Below the pieces are notes generated by a model. It did no database searches and had not been told where the DNA came from. It was given only the letters and a program-made list of their open reading frames with translations. From the NCBI GenBank assembly GCA_051893555.1, contig JBJFHL010000018.1, positions 1 to 64,000 of the forward strand: a stretch of DNA of 64,000 nt. The letters are read 5' to 3'. Position 1 is the first letter of the stretch. Every line of letters begins with the position of its first letter. The translations under genes were made by a program, and so were the position numbers. Positions 60,684-64,000 of this stretch are shown piece after piece. The DNA is from RGIG7179 sp051893555. Its GTDB lineage: Bacteria; Bacillota; Clostridia; Peptostreptococcales; Anaerovoracaceae.

Positions 60684-62189
60684 TCAGAAAGGCTTCAGCG
60701 TGCCGTTGAAAATGAGGTAGAGCGACAGCATGGCCAGGACCACCAGAGCGGCAGCGATGAAACTTTCGTACCGGAAGCGGAACGTAGGCTCATGGCGCTC
60801 CTGCTTGCCCAGGGCGAAGATCAGAATCCCCGGCGCATATAAAATAGAGGAAATCAGCAGCTGGTCGGATCCGGTGGAATAAAGCATCCAGAAACCGTAG
60901 ATACTGCCGATGATGGCAAAGACCCAGGCGGATAGATTTTGCGGAGTGCCGGCGCGGGCGGAAGTGATCACCACTTTCAGGTAATACAGGGCGCTGAGCA
61001 GATACGGTACCATGATCATGGTGGCGCTCATGTAGTAGAACACCTGGTAGGTGGAGTCGCTGAAAAGGCTGACGATGAGGAACAGCTGCACCAGTCCGTT
61101 GGTCAGGAACAGGGAGAAGGACGGAGAGCCGGCATTGTTGGAACGGGCGAAGGCCTTCATGAAAACCCCCTGCTGTGCCGCGGAATACGGACAGTCGGCA
61201 GCCAGAATGGTCCATCCCAGTAGTGCACCTGCCAGAGACAGAATCACACCGATGTTCACCAGCCAGGCGCCCCACGGTCCAATGGCAACCTGCAGAATGG
61301 ATGCCATCTGCGGATTCGGCAGTGCGGCCAGCTCCCGGGTGGTCATGACGCCCATGCTGAGGACCGCCACCATGACATAGATGGCCAGAATGCCCAGGAA
61401 GCCGGTGAGGGAGGCTTTGCCCACATCGCTGGTGCGGCGGGCGCGGCCGGAAAGGACCACGGCACCTTCCACGCCGATAAAGGACCAGACGGTGGCAGAT
61501 GTGGTGGCTTTCACCTGATCGGCAAGGGGCAGCCGCAGTGTCTGATTGGCGCTGGTGGGATCATTCCCCCAGAAGTTGTCCATGAAGATGTCCGGATCAA
61601 AGGCACGGACGAAGATCACCGCCACGATGAAGACCAGGATCGGGATCATTTTGCTGATGGTGGTGATAATATTCAGGAAGGCGGCTTCCTTCACGCCTCG
61701 CAAAACCAGCCAGTTGATAAGCCAGATGAGGATGGAGGCGCAGATCACGGAAGTCAGATTGCTGCCGTTTCCGAAGACCGGGAAGAAATAACCTAGGGCG
61801 CCGAAAAGAAGCGTGGTATAGGACACGTTGCAGAGCAAGGCGCTGACCCAGTAGCCCCAGGCGGAGTTGAAGCCGACAAATTCGCCGAAGCCTTCCCGGG
61901 CGTAGCTGTAGACGCCGTTGGTCAGGTCGGGCCGGACCCGGTTGAGGCCGAAAAAGCACATCATCAGGCCGAACATGCCGATACCGCAGATGGCCCAGCC
62001 GATGAGGACGCTGCCGGTGTGTGCGCCGCTGGCTGCCATGTCTCCGGCAGTGGTGAAAATGCCGCCGCCGATGGTGGAGCCGATGATCATGGCGGTGAGT
62101 TTCGTGAAGCTGAGGGACTCGTCCTGCGTAATCTGCGGACCATCCTGCACCGGACCGCCCGTACCGTCGTTGTGATTGGAATCATTCAT
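60684..62189 (-). CDS. APC-family basic amino acid/polyamine antiporter (arginine/ornithine type)
   Basis: A 501-residue membrane transporter with about twelve to thirteen helices. The first helix carries the APC substrate motif IIGSTIGGGIFT. Further parts are VWSFIGVEGAVVLSGRAR in helix 6 and GWTILAADCPYSAAQQGVF, as in ArcD-type arginine/ornithine antiporters of Firmicutes. It likely exchanges an amino acid for its decarboxylated or deiminated product; the exact pair is uncertain. TATGGAGG precedes the start. It stands alone on the minus strand. Confidence 0.87.
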   Translation of the reverse strand: MNDSNHNDGTGGPVQDGPQITQDESLSFTKLTAMIIGSTIGGGIFTTAGDMAASGAHTGSVLIGWAICGIGMFGLMMCFFGLNRVRPDLTNGVYSYAREGFGEFVGFNSAWGYWVSALLCNVSYTTLLFGALGYFFPVFGNGSNLTSVICASILIWLINWLVLRGVKEAAFLNIITTISKMIPILVFIVAVIFVRAFDPDIFMDNFWGNDPTSANQTLRLPLADQVKATTSATVWSFIGVEGAVVLSGRARRTSDVGKASLTGFLGILAIYVMVAVLSMGVMTTRELAALPNPQMASILQVAIGPWGAWLVNIGVILSLAGALLGWTILAADCPYSAAQQGVFMKAFARSNNAGSPSFSLFLTNGLVQLFLIVSLFSDSTYQVFYYMSATMIMVPYLLSALYYLKVVITSARAGTPQNLSAWVFAIIGSIYGFWMLYSTGSDQLLISSILYAPGILIFALGKQERHEPTFRFRYESFIAAALVVLAMLSLYLIFNGTLKPF

Positions 62190-62286
62190 AAGAAACCTCC
62201 ATAAGTAAATGCTTTCAGTAAACTGTATGGGGGATAGTATGCCCAGTACTGCGCAAGTTTATTCCGCTGGAAATGAAAGCAAAACA

Positions 62287-62304
62287 ATATGCTATATTGC
62301 ATAT
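62287..62304. promoter_or_regulatory. Palindrome ATATGC-N6-GCATAT upstream of hbd
   Basis: A perfect 6-6-6 dyad in the 291-base gap between the antiporter gene and hbd; a possible operator. The rest of the gap (62190-62480) holds ribosome sites for both genes but no gene I can support. Confidence 0.4.
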
Positions 62305-62480
62305 GAAAAAGACAAAATCACAAATAAAAATGCGTTTGTGCATAGGAGGGAACGCAGACATCAATATGAGGCGGCCTGCTTACAGGGTTTCGAGCCATCC
62401 TACCTTGAAAAGAGGTTGGCCTGCTTCTTGCAACGACTATTTAGAAACAGAATTTCGCATCATGTATCAGGAGGTAAAAG

Positions 62481-63338
62481 ATGATAAAGAAAGTTGCAGT
62501 AATTGGAGCAGGCATCATGGGAAACCAGATCGCCATGCAGACCGCAATCAGCGGATATGAAGTCGTCTGCTATGACTTAAGTGAAAACATGGGTGAAAAA
62601 GCTGCGGCCTTTTCAAAAGAATGGTTTGAAAAAAGAGTGCAAAAAGGAAAAATGACAGTAGAAGCCGCAAAAGAAATCCAGGAACGGCTCGTATTTACGC
62701 ATGATATTCAGATGGCTGGAGAAGAAGTGGATCTGGTAATTGAAGCCGTTTCTGATGTAGTTGCCATCAAGAAGGCAGCCCTTTCTCAGATAGACAGTAT
62801 CACGCCGGAAAGATGTATTTATGCCTCGAACAGCTCCTATATTGTGAGCTCAAGATTCTGCGATGCCGTTCAGGATCCTTCGAAGGTATTGAATGTACAC
62901 TTCTTTAATCCTGCTCTGGTAATGAAAACTGTGGAAGTTGTGAAAGGACCGCATACCGCCAAAGAAACTTTCGATACAGCATTTGCGTTTGTAAAGAGTA
63001 TTGGCAAGACGCCGTGCACAATAGAAAAAGAAATATACGGATTTGTCGTAAATAGGATTTTCAGCGCGCTGACGAGGGAGGCATGCTATCTGGTGGACAT
63101 GGGAATTGCTTCACCGGAGGATATTGACACAGCCGTGAAGGGGGCACTTGGTCATGCAATGGGACCGCTGGAAACCCTAGACATGACCGGAATCGACCTG
63201 GAATACAGCGTCTATATGGAAAAGTTCAGGAATTCCGGAGACAAAGCGGACCTGCCGGCAGCGTGTCTGGCCGCACATTACGCAAAAGGTGAGTACGGAC
63301 GCAAAACAGGAAAGGGATTCTACGATTACAACAAATAA
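62481..63338 (+). CDS. hbd: 3-Hydroxybutyryl-CoA dehydrogenase family protein
   Basis: A 285-residue enzyme of the short 3-hydroxyacyl-CoA dehydrogenase family. It reduces acetoacetyl-CoA to 3-hydroxybutyryl-CoA with NAD(P)H on the way to butyrate. The Rossmann motif is GAGIMG (9-14). The catalytic residues lie in ASNSSYIVSS (Ser), NVHFFNPALVMKTVEV (His and Glu) and FVVNRIFSALTREACYL (Asn). It starts at ATG after a perfect CAGGAGGT. A crotonase gene follows after one small gene, supporting the pathway. Confidence 0.92.
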   Translation: MIKKVAVIGAGIMGNQIAMQTAISGYEVVCYDLSENMGEKAAAFSKEWFEKRVQKGKMTVEAAKEIQERLVFTHDIQMAGEEVDLVIEAVSDVVAIKKAALSQIDSITPERCIYASNSSYIVSSRFCDAVQDPSKVLNVHFFNPALVMKTVEVVKGPHTAKETFDTAFAFVKSIGKTPCTIEKEIYGFVVNRIFSALTREACYLVDMGIASPEDIDTAVKGALGHAMGPLETLDMTGIDLEYSVYMEKFRNSGDKADLPAACLAAHYAKGEYGRKTGKGFYDYNK

Positions 63339-63423
63339 GTTTTTCTTCGTTTTTTATCGGGCAGTTTTCGAAACTGTGGATTCTGCAGAGATGAATCCGG
63401 GGAACAAGAATCAGGAGAAAATC

Positions 63424-63816
63424 ATGAATCAGGCAGAAAAAGAAGCACAGAAGGCAATCAGGAGAAAGGCCGCAATCACTGCAGCTGCAGTAGTTGTCCT
63501 GGTAATTGCAGCCGCCCTCTCGTGGAACGGCAAAGGGGAATACTGCATCAGTATTCCTACAGAGGACAGAGAAACATGGAACTGCACCATAAGCGATGAA
63601 AACATTCTAGAAGCGACAGATTTTGTCCGCGAAAAAGGAAAGTGTAAGTACTCTTTTGCAGGCCTCGGTCCGGGAACATCAGATATTACCATGTGTCGGA
63701 CTGACAGCAGTGACCCTTCCGGAATACTGGAGAAACGGGTCTATCATGTAAGGATTGCGGAAGACATGACGATTGTGCAGACTTCCGTGGACAGAGAAAT
63801 CTGCGGTGATTCATAG
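63424..63816 (+). CDS. Small membrane-anchored protein between hbd and crotonase
   Basis: A 130-residue protein starting MNQAEKEAQKAIRRKAA after CAGGAGAAA. One hydrophobic helix (residues 17-34) is followed by an outside domain of about 95 residues with four cysteines. The last part (YSFAGLGPGTSDITMCRTDS, then VYHVRI) vaguely resembles chagasin-like I42 peptidase inhibitors, but the key motifs are not clear. Its place inside a butyrate pathway operon is odd. Function unknown. Confidence 0.7.
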   Translation: MNQAEKEAQKAIRRKAAITAAAVVVLVIAAALSWNGKGEYCISIPTEDRETWNCTISDENILEATDFVREKGKCKYSFAGLGPGTSDITMCRTDSSDPSGILEKRVYHVRIAEDMTIVQTSVDREICGDS

Positions 63817-63833
63817 ATGAAGGAGGATCAAAT

Positions 63834-64000
63834 ATGGTACAGGTTTCATATAAAAAAGATGAAAGTATTGCGTTGATATCCATTGAAAGACCAGAGGCTT
63901 TGAATGCACTCAGCCGTGAGATTGTGGATGAGATCGACAGCATTGTGGATCAGGTAAGGACAGATGATACAGTACGCTGTCTGATTTTGTACAGCGAAAA
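63834..64000 (+). CDS. Enoyl-CoA hydratase/crotonase family protein, N-terminal 55 residues
   Basis: The frame begins MVQVSYKKDESIALISIERP and continues EALNALSREIVDEI, the standard crotonase start (RPxxLNALS). It is cut by the window end, so the oxyanion and glutamate residues are not seen. GAAGGAGGAT precedes the ATG. Next to hbd it is likely crotonase (3-hydroxybutyryl-CoA to crotonyl-CoA), but any family member is possible. Confidence 0.85.
   Translation, partial: MVQVSYKKDESIALISIERPEALNALSREIVDEIDSIVDQVRTDDTVRCLILYSE

Overview
The window reads as a chromosomal segment of an amino-acid-fermenting, strictly anaerobic Firmicute of class Clostridia. The evidence is clostridial Shine-Dalgarno sequences in front of almost every gene, sigma-A promoters with 17-bp spacers, a T-box leader, a coenzyme-B12-dependent glutamate fermentation operon, a single-chain pyruvate:ferredoxin oxidoreductase, and 3-hydroxybutyryl-CoA dehydrogenase and crotonase genes at the right edge. 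The species cannot be fixed from the sequence. No rRNA, tRNA, CRISPR array or prophage was seen. The only mobile-element gene is the 5' end of an IS200/IS605-type tnpB cut by the left edge.

Layout. 1-430: partial tnpB with a small translationally coupled ORF. 430-3998 (-): end of the cobalamin pathway (cobT, cobU, cobS, a short CobU-like protein, cobC). 4166-8957: a DMT exporter, an HD hydrolase, a membrane-anchored protein, thioredoxin/thioredoxin reductase and a lipoprotein. 8968-14628: pyruvate:ferredoxin oxidoreductase and a BlaI/BlaR1-type regulator pair with its operators. 14642-17223: a class M sirtuin plus zinc-type macrodomain pair with a flavin-binding protein and an HxlR regulator. 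17247-27504 (-): glutamate mutase (S, L, E), methylaspartate ammonia-lyase and a full citrate-lyase-type gene set (citG, D, E, F, C, X). 27624-31651: a small HTH/membrane pair, a broken phosphotransferase gene, an AAA ATPase and a methyltransferase. 32291-35419: tryptophan-specific T-box and a TrpXYZ-type ABC transporter. 35446-39305: GlpP, GlpA/GlpB-like flavoproteins and a DUF1667 protein. 39332-49726: hydrolase, three more AAA-type ATPases, a fumarase-type hydratase operon with a P-loop protein and a GntR regulator, and a purine permease. 49872-57197: phosphoribosyltransferase, transglycosylase, bioY, birA, a CorC/HlyC-type protein and secA. 57323-60538: three tandem M42 peptidase homologues, two with degraded active sites. 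60684-64000: an APC antiporter, hbd, a small membrane protein and the start of a crotonase gene.

How it fits together. The central operon encodes glutamate to 3-methylaspartate (glutamate mutase), then mesaconate (methylaspartase), and then a lyase of the citrate lyase family. In this context the lyase is more likely citramalate lyase, giving acetate and pyruvate. The missing step, mesaconate to citramalate, could be done by the two-subunit class I hydratase at 42849-44262. Pyruvate would go to acetyl-CoA by the oxidoreductase at 8968-12501 and on towards butyrate by hbd and crt. The cob genes help supply the B12 cofactor of glutamate mutase. The parts most worth a second look are the structured spacer with competing inverted repeats between mutE and mal, the sirtuin/macrodomain pair without its usual GcvH-like partner, the M42 triplet, the P-loop gene joined to the hydratase, and the repeated motifs before citD and before the AAA ATPase.
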